DNA of 64,000 bases from Dactylis glomerata. Its lineage: Eukaryota > Streptophyta > Magnoliopsida > Poales > Poaceae. How positions within the stretch are numbered: position 1 is the first letter of the stretch; each line of letters starts with the position of its first letter. Position numbers and translations under genes: made by a program. Of this stretch, positions 11,610 through 22,750 are shown in pieces. The notes beneath the pieces were generated by a model, which did no database searches, was not told the origin of the DNA, and worked only from the letters and a program-made list of their open reading frames with translations. The stretch spans positions 186,001 through 250,000 of the forward strand of contig QXEO01001836.1 in assembly GCA_007115705.1 (NCBI GenBank), given 5' to 3'.

Positions 11610-12823
11610 AAAAAAATGAGTGTCGGCCTTATGCCTATAGTGGGCTCTCTACCTAGTAGTTGGAGAGGAGCTCTGGATCTGAGCAGCCAGATCTGTAGAG
11701 CATTAGGGTTGCTCTTCCTCGCCTCGGTGCTTCAATGGCTGGAGCTTGGGGTGGTGAGAAGAACCACCGTCTCCCAAAATAAAGTTGTATCTGTTGGCGT
11801 CTCGGCAAGCTATTGAGCCCTTCTTGGCCAGCCGTGGTGGCGTGGGAGAGCAGCAAGGTGGCGAGCGCTGTGTTGCTGCGAAGCTGTTCCTGGCTGGTCA
11901 TGGCAGCGTGGGGGGCTGGGGTGGGAATAAGTAGCGCATGATCCTCTGCATCGGCTGGAATCTGGGTTTGGCTCCCGATGCTAGATCTGGATCTAGGGTT
12001 CTTGGCGGGTTCTTCTGGCAGAGGTGTCTGCTCTAAGGGTGCTACTGCTTGCTCTCTCTCGTTGTGGTGACGAGGTGATGAAGTGATTCAAGCTTTGGAG
12101 TGGAGGGTCGTCGGCACTGCAGCAGTAGGGGAGAAGCTTGTCTTCTCCGTGGAGTTTCATCACGCCGGCGATGTTTTCGCAGACGCTTTTTTCGGCCGAC
12201 AGACGGTCGATCGACTGTATGGCATCGTTGTGGGCGAGATCCGACCGATGCATTCAAGATCTTCTCTTCCTCCAGGCCAGATGCCAGATCGGAGGATCAA
12301 TCTTTCCAGTACAGTTAGCTCCCCTCCCGACGCCAAGTGGTCTCATCCCCGTGCTGGAAAGGGTGACTGTGTTGGTGTTCCTAGTGGTAGCGAAGGAGCT
12401 GTCCTCGCCTTTAATTCTAGGAGCTGTCTTCCAGAGCAAATTTTGGTAGTAGTTAAGGCTGGTGCGGATGAAAATATGTAGTATGTAGTAGTCCTATTTA
12501 TATGTATACACTGTGGACTTGTTGATGGGGATGAACATGATCGCAAGATTTCTCGCTCAGAGTGCTTGTTTTAAAAAAAATTGGGTTTCTTTACGGTTTA
12601 TGTTCTGCCCTTGCAATTTCTATCCTACAAACCGCCCCCATCTCAACCTGCATCCGCGGTTTGCAGATCGCGCGGATGGGGGTCTGCTAGAGTTGCTCTA
12701 AGCCATGCATGATGCTGTAGATGGACACGATGCTGGTGGTCGATGAAGCTTGGCTCGTGTGCGGAAGGAACTAAGCAAACTCGAGGCCGGAGGTGGACAT
12801 GGCGGTGGTGGACAAGGAAGCGG
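11610..12823. other. Probable non-LTR-derived or unclassified repeat DNA
   Basis: GC-rich plus-strand sequence with GATCTGGATCTAGGG-type words, open in several frames but without a domain, ending at an A-tract near 12577. The general look (GC-rich front, AT-rich tail, terminal A-run) suggests another non-LTR retroelement copy, but the ends are not proven. At 12660-12700 the words GGATGGGGGTCTGC and AGAGTTGCTCTAAG resemble one terminus of a small DNA transposon; the partner terminus was not found. Confidence 0.35.
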
Positions 12824-12837
12824 CCTCCGAGCTTGGC

Positions 12838-13043
12838 ATTTTTTTGCGAAAGGGGGGTTGTATTGATTAAATCACACGATTACAATATTCCTAACATAGG
12901 ACTTCAACAGGTCCAAAACTAGGTTAGGACCTAAAAACAGTCATAGAACGACCCATATTTGTGAAACCATGACTAGCTTTATTTTGCTCACGGCTGATAA
13001 CACCTATATCAAATCTATGCCATGAACTCCGATCAATCAATGC
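12838..13043 (-). mobile_element. Short non-LTR retroelement (SINE or truncated LINE) with 14-bp TSD
   Basis: A 206-bp insert is flanked by a perfect 14-bp direct repeat CCTCCGAGCTTGGC at 12824-12837 and 13044-13057. The insert begins on the plus strand with a T-run (the A-tail of a minus-strand insertion) followed by GCGAAAGGGGGGTTGTATTG. A long TSD plus a poly(A) tail defines a target-primed retrotransposition event. It is too short to encode protein; whether it is a SINE or a 5'-truncated LINE cannot be told here. Confidence 0.8.
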
Positions 13044-13238
13044 CCTCCGAGCTTGGCGTTGGAGATGGATACGCTTGGTGGCATTGACCTAGAGGAGGCC
13101 GAGGAGGCAGACACCATCGCCACGCGGACGCGTTGATGCAAGAATTGCTTGTGTTCGTGATGACGACGCATATGGGAAGATGAAACAAGGAGGGAGGAGG
13201 CGGCACTAAAGGGGAGAAGTTAGAAGAGATTTTGGGGC

Positions 13239-13874
13239 CTTTTTTGCGAGAAAAATCTGGATCTACTATAGAAGTTCACATGAATACAAAGTGTCCTAAA
13301 CATAATGAAAATTGTATCAAGGTCCTTGGACCACATAACGATCGCTACTGCCGCTAGAGCAAGCCGCATATGCTCTATTGTCGCTGGTCCACTACTGGAG
13401 CCGGTGTGATGTTGTTCATGACAACTAGGAAGTCTTTGTGCACGTGCCCCTGAGGACCAGTGCTTCATTGAACCCTTGAACTGATCTGAATCTTCCGACA
13501 CTACACACACATGTACACTGAACGAGATCCTACACTCGATGGTAGCAGCGACCAGATGATTCCACACCCTCCTCAACGCCACCAGCGAGCTCACCACAAG
13601 CGAGGTCGATAAGGAGGCATGCATACCTGATTCTTGTTTCGCAGAGCACCGACATAGCCACCACAACGTCGTTGCCGGTTGACTAATCGCTAACTTTAGG
13701 AACCTTAGTATAGCGCCAAGCGTAGGTCCGACGTCTTCACCCCCTCCCATTGCCAAAGCAGCAACCAAAGGAGTCGTGGACCCGGCGAGGACGAGGCAGA
13801 TGGTGGCGGCTAGGTGAAACCCTAGGTCTCGCCGCCTCTCTCTTTGGCTGCCGTGAGGAAAACTTGGAGACTCG
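13239..13874 (-). mobile_element. Probable non-LTR retroelement copy, about 640 bp
   Basis: Starts on the plus strand with TTTTTTGCGAGAAAAA (a tail structure like that of the 206-bp insert just upstream) and ends near 13874 with GC-rich sequence containing, in antisense, CCTAGGGTTTCACC. TTTTGGGG occurs just before (13230-13237) and just after (13875-13882), a candidate 8-bp target duplication. A 268-codon open frame crosses it on the minus strand but extends past the element ends and has no domain, so it is not called a gene. Confidence 0.45.
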
Positions 13875-13884
13875 TTTTGGGGGC

Positions 13885-14268
13885 TAGCACCGTGGAGATG
13901 GTAAAAAAGCCGCAATCTTTGCTGGCCGTCCCCATGGCCTGTCCGGCTTGCAAATGCCGGACACGCTTTAGGTTGCCGGTAGGATTCTCTTATCGTTCTA
14001 TTCAGGGAGTTTCTTATCATTTTCAAAAATTAAAAAATAAATTAATTAATTTTTACTGTAGTTGCTGCTTATCTTAGGCTATGTGGAACATCCAGACTAA
14101 GGTGATTTCTGAGCGCAGTGTGGCGCTTCATCTGAGTGTCACTGAATTTGTAATTGGTGTCAACTTTCACAGTTAAACAAACCAAGCTCCGCTCCAATCC
14201 CACTTCGTAAGTACAGAAAATAATGTGCAAGTGCATATAAATCTATACGGGGCATGGGTTTAATGAAT
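13885..14268. other. Intergenic, includes the likely 3' UTR of the AHL gene
   Basis: No coding signature. Being immediately downstream of a minus-strand gene, the right part should hold its 3' UTR and polyadenylation site. Confidence 0.4.
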
Positions 14269-14964
14269 CTAACCTTCCTCCTTGGGCATCATGTCCAGTG
14301 GCAGGTCGTGTAAAGAGGTGAACTTGGGGTCCAGTGATCTGCCCTCACCAGCCACTCCCGTCGGCGATTCATCGGGATCGGCTGGTACCTCGGCGGGCTC
14401 GTCATCCTCGAGTGGGAGGCGCTCGTAGTTAATGTTGGAGAAGGTGGCAGCGAACACCATGACGGGTCCAGAAGCTACGAGTTGGCTGACGACTGTGCCT
14501 CCGATGACCCGACCCTGTCCTCTGGCAAGTAAGACTGCCAGCCCGCTTGCGCCGGGTGGACAGGGCGATGGCATGAGAGAGCCAGACAGGGAAAGGATCT
14601 CGAAGGCGCCGTGAAGGGTGAAGCGGCCCTCCAACGTTACGGGCTCGCGCAGAGTGACATCGCGGACGATGCCGCTGGCCGAAAGAACGACCACCCCGCG
14701 CTGCCGGCGGCGCGCAACGAACTCCGCTACTGCTTCGACGATGTCTACGCAGTCGGCGATCTCTAGCAAGTGCGACTGCAGCGCGTTTGGGTTCGGCTTT
14801 TTCTTGGATCCTGGCCGCTCCCACCACGGCCCCTTCGACAACGACGACAACCCACTGGCGCTTCCGCCGGCGGTCGAGGCAGGCCCGCCGGTTCTCACAG
14901 AGCCGGCAGGCCCGAATTGATCAGCCAGATGGTCGTTGTTAGGCGGCAGATCCGTTGCTGCCAT
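14269..14964 (-). CDS. AHL-like protein with PPC/DUF296 domain and degenerate AT-hook
   Basis: Intronless gene of the AT-hook motif nuclear-localised (AHL) family, plant nuclear proteins that bind AT-rich DNA and form trimers through the PPC domain. The PPC domain is intact: LREPVTLEGRFTLHG, then FEILSLSG, then a PPGASGLAVLLARGQG core, SGPVMVFAATFSN and YERLPLE. Two deviations stand out. The AT-hook position reads GPWWERPGSKKKPNPN, so the RGRP core that inserts into the minor groove is lost although the flanking basic PGSKKKP remains. The usual GRFEIL hexapeptide reads GAFEIL. I chose ATG 14964 (protein MAATDLPPNN..., 231 aa); the frame opens further upstream but only with a TTG. A MITE lies about 125 bp upstream. 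Family call is secure; ability to bind DNA alone is doubtful. Confidence 0.88.
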   Translation of the reverse strand: MAATDLPPNNDHLADQFGPAGSVRTGGPASTAGGSASGLSSLSKGPWWERPGSKKKPNPNALQSHLLEIADCVDIVEAVAEFVARRRQRGVVVLSASGIVRDVTLREPVTLEGRFTLHGAFEILSLSGSLMPSPCPPGASGLAVLLARGQGRVIGGTVVSQLVASGPVMVFAATFSNINYERLPLEDDEPAEVPADPDESPTGVAGEGRSLDPKFTSLHDLPLDMMPKEEG

Positions 14965-15088
14965 CAAACCGTCTTCTCCCAATAGAGGAAAGCTAATGAT
15001 TTTCGGGCACAATTGATGGACATGGCATGATGAAGGAGGTTTGCTTACTACTACTTCTAGGGATAGTATCTAAGCTTATGCGGCCTAA

Positions 15089-15403
15089 GGGCATGTATAA
15101 TGGTAGAGAAGGTGTGTCTTCTCTTAGCCATTCACATCATTTAGAGAAATTATAAGATATAACTTGTATAATGTATTATCTCTTATTAATTAATGAGAAA
15201 TAACTATTTTTAGTAATTAATTAATTAACTAAGGAAAGACAGATGGTACAATGCATAAAATAGTCTTTTCTTATTTCGTAAGGGATTAATCCTTAGCTAA
15301 GGGAAGACAACCTTTCCTTTCTTATTTTTCTCTCCTCCAACTAAGCAAAAATCCTACGTGACACCTCTAAGAAAAGACTGACGTCACCCCATTGTATATG
15401 CCC
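15089..15403. mobile_element. Tourist-like (PIF/Harbinger) MITE, 315 bp
   Basis: Starts GGGCATGTATAATGG and ends CCATTGTATATGCCC, an inverted pair with a single mismatch. It is flanked by TAA on both sides (15086-15088 and 15404-15406), the 3-bp target duplication of PIF/Harbinger elements. It is AT-rich and non-coding. It sits in the proximal upstream region of the AHL gene (about 125 bp from its ATG), so it could contribute promoter or small-RNA sequence. Confidence 0.88.
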
Positions 15404-15559
15404 TAATTACTAGCCACCAAACCTAAGCAAGCAAGACGTTTCGATAGTAGCACCAAATGGGTCGCAGGCGGGACGTGTGTGCGACCGCGTGAGTTAGGGT
15501 GGGTGAGGAAAACTAAAAAGGTACGCAATCTAATTACATTATTAATCACTCGTTTGCAG

Positions 15560-16830
15560 GTATCTAAATAAATTATAGTATATTTGTGAAAGACAGGGTG
15601 TTAGAGCAAATGTATTTATTATAAAAATAATTTAAATACATTTTAAAATGTTAAAAAATTGAACAAAAAATCCCAGATTACATCTGAACATTCTATGTTC
15701 GTCCATATAAGTTTTGTAGAAAAAATATATTTCTTATGTTCTACTATGTAAAAAAGAAAAAAATCACGTAAATAGCAATTTCGTAGCATCAAAAATTGTC
15801 TTTTTTACATAGGCTGTAAAAAAATATCTTTTTCTTGCGAAACTTTGTAAGTGAACATTATATGCCACCATGTTTAATTCCATGCCGATATATAAATTTT
15901 TAGCCATTTCATGCCACCATATTCAATTCCATGTCAACATGTAAATTTTTAGCCATTACATGTCACCATATTCAATTTCATGTCAATATGCAAATTTTTA
16001 GTCATTACATGCCACCATGTTCAATTTCATGTCAATATGCAAATTTTTAGGCATTATATGCCACCATGTTCAATTCCATGACAATATGTAAATTTTTAGC
16101 TATTACATGCCACCATATTCAATTTCATGTCAATATGCAAATTTTTAACCATTACATTCATCACTTGTTAAAAATATAGCCATACCATTAGACTTATAGA
16201 AATTGAGCCATATATATTTAGAATGTCTTATGTTAGTGAACAAATGGAGTATATAAATTAGAATGCTAATACTTGTTGAAAATATAGGAGAAGCACCAAA
16301 CAATGGAGAAGAACAAGGTTGATATCATTATGTGTATGATGGACACAAACTTGTATGAACTCTATGTATAGAGTGTACACGTGAACTTGTAATAAGATTG
16401 CTAGTTTAACTTATTATGTGGACTCTATATGAATATTTGGATCTATTTGTGATATGTTTGATGTATTTGAAGTCAAATGCATGCATATATGCATGTATTT
16501 GATGTGTTTGAGTAATTTGAGGTCATATGCATATGTTTGAGGTTATATGCATGCATATATGCATGTATTTGATGTGTTTATAGTTATATATATGCATATA
16601 TGTCTATCTCCAATTTTAAAATAAAGGGAATAAAAGAAAAATAAAAAAATGAAATACTGCAGGCACTTTGCCGTGTGTATGCACACAACAAAGGATCATT
16701 TGGTCACATTGTCGTGTGCATACATACGGCAAAGGAGCCACGTGGCGACAGCCTATGCGTTGCACTGCCAGGGTGGTGTGTCTGCCTGGGGCTTTGCCGT
16801 GCCACTTCGTGCGTTAAGCGCACTAGAAAT
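15560..16830. mobile_element. Probable CACTA-type DNA transposon fragment
   Basis: The right part has several inverted and direct copies of TTTGCCGTGTG (16666, an inverted copy ending near 16735, and 16792), a subterminal word known from grass CACTA (En/Spm) elements. The AT-rich stretch 16345-16600 with repeated GATGTATTTGA and GCATGCATATATGCATG words resembles CACTA 3' regions. The diagnostic CACTA termini and 3-bp target duplication were not found, so this is a fragment or a diverged element and its limits are approximate. Confidence 0.5.
15864..16157. repeat. Tandem repeat, 49-bp unit, six copies
   Basis: The word GCCACCAT (or GTCACCAT) recurs at 15864, 15913, 15962, 16011, 16060 and 16109, exactly 49 bp apart each time. 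Each unit also carries CAATTTCATGTCAATATG-type and AAATTTTTAGCCATTA-type words. The array lies in an AT-rich stretch next to CACTA-like sequence and is probably the internal repeat of that element. Confidence 0.92.
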
Positions 16831-18000
16831 TTGACTGATGTAACAAATGGAGCGAGATAACAAAATATCTATTTACACTACATCCAACCTCACCATGAAC
16901 TGGGTACGTTTATAGGTAAAATAAGGTGTTATCTGTGCAACTTTAAATTACCGAATTTCTTCATTCTTTGTGAATACTAATCACATCATGACTAATTTAC
17001 AGGAGAAAAATAGCTGAATAAAGTAGAAATGTGCAACATGGTGAAATAACAGGCTACCAGGTAGTTACTCGAAAACGCGCATTTCCGGACCCTATGGCGC
17101 CCGCATCCTATCGCGTACCGTCCAACAAAAGTTTGTGATTCGCACTGTGGTCCCACAGCAGAGGGAGTTGACCCCTACGCATATAGCCTCCAAGCGGTAC
17201 GTCTGTATAGCTGTGGTATGGAATCCCCTCGATACAGCAATGTGACACCCTCGCAGTCCTTTTCCCCTGTACTGGCCGTCCTTGTCCTCTGCCTCTCCGT
17301 ACGAGCGAGCATGGCGCCCCTCACCCTCCTCTGCCGCACAATTCCTCTTTTTGAATCTCAATCTCACGAGTTCATGGTCCGACTAATTTGCAAGTTGTCG
17401 GCTCGGCCCTGAACTTCCTTGCCCAGATCCATATACTAGGGATACTCCTCGGTGGATTTGTAGGTTCTTTGAATTTGCCGTAGATGAATCGTTGGATGTT
17501 TCTTCCTGGCACCAACTACATATCTCCTTGATGATTTCATCCCATTCATATCACTTTTTTTGTCAGTTCTTGTGCGTACGGATGAATCGTTGGATGTTTC
17601 CGCAGAATCTAGCTTGTTAATTTCTTCCAAAAAAATCGTTGTGAATTATTGACGAAGTCCTACCGATTTTTTGGGCTCCATTCACTGTACAGTTTGGTTA
17701 TTTCCTATTACATGTGATACGAACAAATGCTGATTTTGGGCTCCATTTACTGTGCAAATTGATTCTCTGGGCACCGTTTACTGTCAGTTTGATTCTTTGG
17801 GTGCCATTTACTGTCCAGTTTCCACACACCTTTTATCTTTTTTCTTATTTTACATATTGTAAAAAAATTGGTCTAAGTCTACTAAACAAGTTGGGTATAT
17901 CTACTATTTTTGGTGCGAGACTGTAGTTAGATAGATATACAAAGTTAGTACTACGTGTGTACAACCATTTCGATCGTAAACTCGTATGTTACGGTTACAT
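16831..18000. other. Intergenic stretch with short imperfect direct repeats
   Basis: No gene recognised. GATGAATCGTTGGATGTTTC occurs twice (about 17483 and 17580). Around 17670-17820 a roughly 30-bp unit with TTGGGCTCCATTTACTGT recurs about four times in degenerate form. Confidence 0.5.
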
Positions 18001-18054
18001 ATGATCCAATGTTCTGAACTTTTAATCATTTATAAAAGAACTTTATTGCAATCC

Positions 18055-20058
18055 TTTGTACTGTATGAGGTTTGACACTCATATCGGATCCGATAAAAGG
18101 ACTAGCGTTATCTTCCCTGATGTGATTACGTATACATCAACATTGCGATCTTCATTTCACTCATAGAAGAACCTTATTGGTTTGGCACTCATATCGGACC
18201 AGGAAAGTATTGTGTGTTAGCTCGCATTTAGGGTTACACATGTTCCATTGCTCCAAACTTTTCATCGCATATAGAAGAACTTTATTATTTTATATCAAGA
18301 GAGATAATCTGAACAAAGATCTTCCACAAACTAGATATTGTAAGCTTAGTCATATGTGGAAGGAACTTATCCTTTGTTTTAGAACTCAGTTCAGATCCGA
18401 AAATGGACTAACATTATCTCCCCCGTTGCGGGTAAGTATACGTCATCATTGCGATCTTCATTTCACTTATAGAAGAACCTTATTGGTTAGACATTCATAT
18501 CCGACCAAAAAACTATTGTGCATTACCTTGCATTTAGGGTTACTTATGTTCCAATGGTCTGGTCTTTCCATTGCATATATAAGAACTTTATTACTCCCTC
18601 AGTTCCTACGTATAGGATGTATAGTTTTTTAAAGAAAATTCTAAAATATAAGACTCCTTACCAAATTTGTGGAGAGATTTGTGCTATTTGTTGAGATATT
18701 CCACAAACAAATCTAATATGGAGAGAGAAGAGATCGGGAGTTTCCTTATTTTTCTCCACTTTCACGTCTAAATCCAAAGAAATTTAACAGCACAACATTT
18801 CCGTTAATATTTGTGCAAAAAACTATACCTCCTATATGTGGGAATGGAGGGAGTAATTGATATCAAGAGAGATATTCTGGACAAATATCCCCCATAAACT
18901 AAACATTGTAAGCTTAGTCATATGTGGAAGGACCTTATCCTATTTTAGAACTTAGTTCGGATCCAAAAAAGGACTAACGCCATCTCCCCTTATTGCGGTT
19001 AAATATACATCATCATTGTGATCTTCATTTCACTTATAGAAGAACCTTATTGGTTTGACATTCATATCGGACCAGAAAAATATTGTGGGTGACCTCATAT
19101 TTAAGCTTACTTATGTTTCAATGTTCCAAACTTTTCATCGCATATAGGAGAATTTTTTTATTTTATGTGAAGAGAGATAGTCTGAATAAATATCTCCCAT
19201 TAATTAGATATTACAAGCTTAGTCATATGTGGAAGGACCTTATCCTTTTTAGAATATCAGTTTGGATCCCAAAAAAGGACTAGTGTTACCTTCCCTGAAG
19301 CGATTACGTATAAATCAACATTGCGATCCTCATTCACTTATATATAGAGGAACCTTATTGCTTTGAATTTAATATAGGACCAAGAAATTACTGTGTGTTA
19401 CCTCACATGTAGGGTTATGTTCCAATGTTCCGCACTTTTCATCGCATATAGAAGAGCTTTATTATTTGATATCAAGAGAGATAATCTGAAGAAATATCTC
19501 CCATAAACTAAACATTGTAAGCTCATTCATATGTGGAGTGCACTTATCTTTTTTAAAAACTTAGTTCAGGTCCGAAAAAAGGACTAACATTATCTCCCCC
19601 GTTGCGGTAAAGTATACAACATCGTTGTGATCTTCATTTCACTTACAGAAGAGCCTTATTGGGTTGACATTCATATCGGACTAAATAAGTATTGTGTGTT
19701 ACCTTGCATTTAGGGTTATACATGTTCCAATGTTCTGAACAAATATCTTCCATTAAGTAGATATTGGAAGCTTACTCATATGTAAAAGGACCTTATCCTA
19801 TTTTAGAACTCACTTCAGATCTGAAAGAAGGACTAATGCTATCTCCCCCGTTGCAGTTAAGTATACATGATCGTTGCGATCTTCATTTCACTTATAGAAG
19901 AACCTTATTGGTTTGACATGCATATCAAACCAGACAAGTATTATGTGTTACCTCGTATTTAGGGTTACGTATGTTCCAATGTTATGAGAACTTTATTTTT
20001 AGATATCAAGATAGCCTGAAGAAATATCTCCCATAAACTAAACATTGTAAGCTTAGTC
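18055..20058. repeat. Tandem array of ~305-bp units, about 6.5 copies
   Basis: The word GATCTTCATTTCAC (or a close variant) recurs at 18147, 18453, 19020, 19325, 19629 and 19878. Spacing is 306, then 567 (305 once the MITE and its TA duplication are removed), 305, 304 and 249 bp (one unit has lost about 56 bp). Other landmarks repeat in register: AGGGTTAC, AACATTGTAAGCTTAGTCAT, CATATGTGGAAGGA and GGACTAACATTATCTCCC. Units are diverged by point changes but clearly homologous. No conserved open frame runs through all copies. It is a satellite-like array of unknown family. Confidence 0.93.
18594..18853. mobile_element. Stowaway MITE inside the tandem array, 260 bp
   Basis: Begins CTCCCTCAGTTCCTACGTAT and ends in the inverted form ATGTGGGAATGGAGGGAG, with TA at 18592-18593 and 18854-18855. 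Removing the element plus one TA restores the array's 305-bp spacing exactly, so it inserted after the array had formed. Confidence 0.92.
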
Positions 20059-20059
20059 G

Positions 20060-20851
20060 TATTTAGGGAAGCGTGTTACCCACGATTCGAGAATACTCGA
20101 GACAATACCAAGATCCCTCTCTGGTAAATGATCATCAGGGGGACCTGGAGAGCCACAATGATCCCTATGCATTCTACGAAGATCTTTTATCATTGAATTG
20201 TAAACGTCGATATCTTATCTCTTTGTTTCTTTGATACTAACAATGTCCGAGATCTGATCGTCGGTATCATCATACCTCATTCCATCTTGTTATGGACATC
20301 TGCCTATTAAACTGTTTCCCATGATATTCCATCCCCGTGACCTAGTCACACGTTGTGCAACTTTGGATGTAATCTCACCGAGTGGACCCAGAGTATCTTC
20401 CCATCACGTCGGGGAATAAATCCCGCTCTTGGTGCATACGCCTCAATATACTCCAATAAAATACCTAAAGACACCTTTTCAGTCACCCTTTCACGGAATG
20501 GCGGTTGATGCAATCAAAGCAGCCTCCGAAAGTAGTGATTAGATATCACCTCAAGGTTTAAGGACTAGGTTACAACGCTTTCTTTTTATTGCAATACTAA
20601 CATTGGGTATGTCCTCCATGGCATTCTCCTAATGGCATGATCTCTTTTTATTGCAATACTAAACCTTGATCATCAATTGCCAAATGAACTAGTAAGTAGG
20701 GATTTACTAGGGACTCTGATTCATTTAATACCACACGTGTATCAATGTTTCCGATTGATACAGTTATAGCATACTATTAAACTTACCGTGAACTAACGAT
20801 ATTTGCAAATAAACCCATTGTTATTTTCCTCTAGGGCATATATCCTTCAAG
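20060..20851 (-). mobile_element. LTR fragment of a Copia-type retrotransposon, antisense
   Basis: Read on the minus strand it begins TGAAGGATATATGCCCTAGA, a start typical of Triticeae Copia LTRs (TATGCCCTAGAGG class), and continues with LTR-like sequence to the edge of the tandem array. No internal domain accompanies it and no target duplication was found, so it may be a solo or truncated LTR. Family name not assigned. Confidence 0.55.
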
Positions 20852-21600
20852 GTGATCTAGTTGTTAGGAAAGATAACAAACTTGGAAAATAACCATCTAG
20901 AATGCTTAGTTTTCCGCTCGACTTGGTTTCTAGCTTGGGCTACTTTGTGCGGGTCTCTGAAAATCATAACTAATTCAAAAAAAGAACATCACAAGACTTT
21001 CGCGTAGCGTCATCTTATGTGACCCTTTTTAAGGAAAAATACCAAAGTAGAATTTGGCGATATTAACCTCGACGGGTTATGAGGGTAGGGTTAACATGGT
21101 TAAGCTAGTGTATGGATTTCAACACCCTAAATCTTCTCCGATTGAGCCAATTTTTGGCACACGCGTGTATGTTAGTATTTATTGTTATTTTGACCCTGGG
21201 TTTAGGGTTTCTGCTGCACGAATTACAAATATTTTTGTATTCGGAGCGCTGAAACTCCACATTTTTTGAACAGTATCTACTAAAACGGCCTTGTATTTAC
21301 TCATAACTAGGTCACATAAAATGATGCCACACTAAGGTATTTACTCACAACTAGGTCACATAAAATGATCCCACATGAAGGTCTTGTATTTTTTTGATTT
21401 TTTGAATTATTTATGCCTAAATTGCTCCCGCTTCCCGCGAAGTAGCCACGAGCTTCCACAAAATTTAAAAGATACCTCAAAGGTTTGCGGATCGAAACGA
21501 GAGCTGATATACGTGTATTTTTGTAATAAAATGTTGTTCCCGACTTTCGAGCTGCCATTTTGGTAATCGCCTAAAAAACCGATTTTGGCACTTCAAAAAT
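20852..21600. other. Intergenic, with a 45-bp direct duplication
   Basis: TATTTACTCATAACTAGG at 21294 recurs as TATTTACTCACAACTAGG at 21339, followed in both by TCACATAAAATGAT; this is a 45-bp tandem duplication. No gene recognised. Confidence 0.6.
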
Positions 21601-21633
21601 GTAAAACACACTTTTGGCGGGAAGAAACAGAAA

Positions 21634-21879
21634 ATGGCATTTATGGCGTTCCTCGTCGTCCCAAAAGCCACATTGGCTGGTTCAGTTTGCATGAATGTAG
21701 ACGTGGCATTGTTCTCCAATGAGCACCACATTGGCTGGGGCGCGGTGCTCCATGATCGCACTCGTGCTTTTATTCTCTCCTGCAGCGAGGGTTTATCGGG
21801 TTTATCGGATTTCCATTCTGCCCTCTCTAAAGCTTTTATCCTCTCCATGAACGTTTTTATTAAGTATCTGTACGGATGA
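21634..21879 (+). pseudogene. RNase H-like (RVT_3) remnant
   Basis: The 81-codon open frame contains GSVCMNVDVALF and, ten residues later, WGAVLHDRTRAFILS. This is the first strand and following block of the RNase H-like domain found in plant LINE-derived RVT_3 proteins (N-x-D at the first catalytic position, then G-x-G/A-V-L-R/H-D). The rest of the domain is missing and the frame ends early, so this is a fragment without function. Confidence 0.55.
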
Positions 21880-22750
21880 TATGGTCTACCAATATCATGA
21901 TTGTTTATTTTTTGTTGTCGTATCATTGGTTAATTGGGTGTGAATAATGGTGGAATCTTTTAGCACCATGCTTAGTATGGTTCAAGAATATACATGCTGC
22001 TAGGCAAAATAAAAAAATAGGCAATTTTTGGGTGCTGGCTAAGGATTCTTAGCCAGGTTAATGCGACATTAGTCTAAGTTGTCAATTAACTGAAAATAAT
22101 CTGGACACCTCCTGACACGAATACCAAACTTGTTTCAAACTGCAGCATGACGATGGAGTTACAAAGTGTCTAGATCACCAACGTGTGGATCAGTGCCGAT
22201 TAGTGTGCCAAAACTTTTAGTGTAATGACACTACAGAGAATGAGTCATCAGTTCGTGAAACTTTTTATATATACAGAAGAACCTTACACACGCCCCCACT
22301 GAACTTTTAAGCTATCAATATTGCTCAGTTTTTACAAGTGCCAGGAGCCCAGGACGAGCGGCCGTTACGAGCTATTATGGGCTGGTTATGTATACATCTT
22401 TGCGAAGAACTTTATAGGTAATCCGAAGGAAATTATACTCGTTAGATAGGAAAAATTAAAACAATCCTTTTTTAGTAAAGACGTTATCTGATATTTCTTC
22501 AAAATCTGGATCAAAACAGGTCTATAAGGTAGAAAAAGAAAGGAAGCAACGATGAGATGAAGAGGGGACATGCCTGTACTGATTGTACCATCGACGGGCC
22601 TGGCTGTACCATAATGTCTTCTAGCGAAATCATGAATATCTAACTCCCTGGCGCGCTGGTCTGCAGGGTACCCGGTCCAAAGCACTTTATTAGTACTACA
22701 AACCAATATCTACTGCTATAAACTGAGCTAAAACTAGTACAATACACTAG
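21880..22750. other. Intergenic, 3' flank of the SPL gene
   Basis: No domain-bearing reading frame. Minus-strand sequence 22386-22706 is open for about 100 codons but matches no family I recognise. It should include the 3' UTR of SPL if the candidate last exon is right. Confidence 0.4.

Noticed and set aside
13220..14026. 268-codon minus-strand open frame
   Set aside because: It spans the borders of a probable non-LTR insertion and has no domain; most likely chance openness.
14429..14920. Long frames on both strands inside the AHL gene
   Set aside because: They are shadows of the GC-rich AHL coding sequence; only the minus frame ending at 14269 carries PPC motifs.
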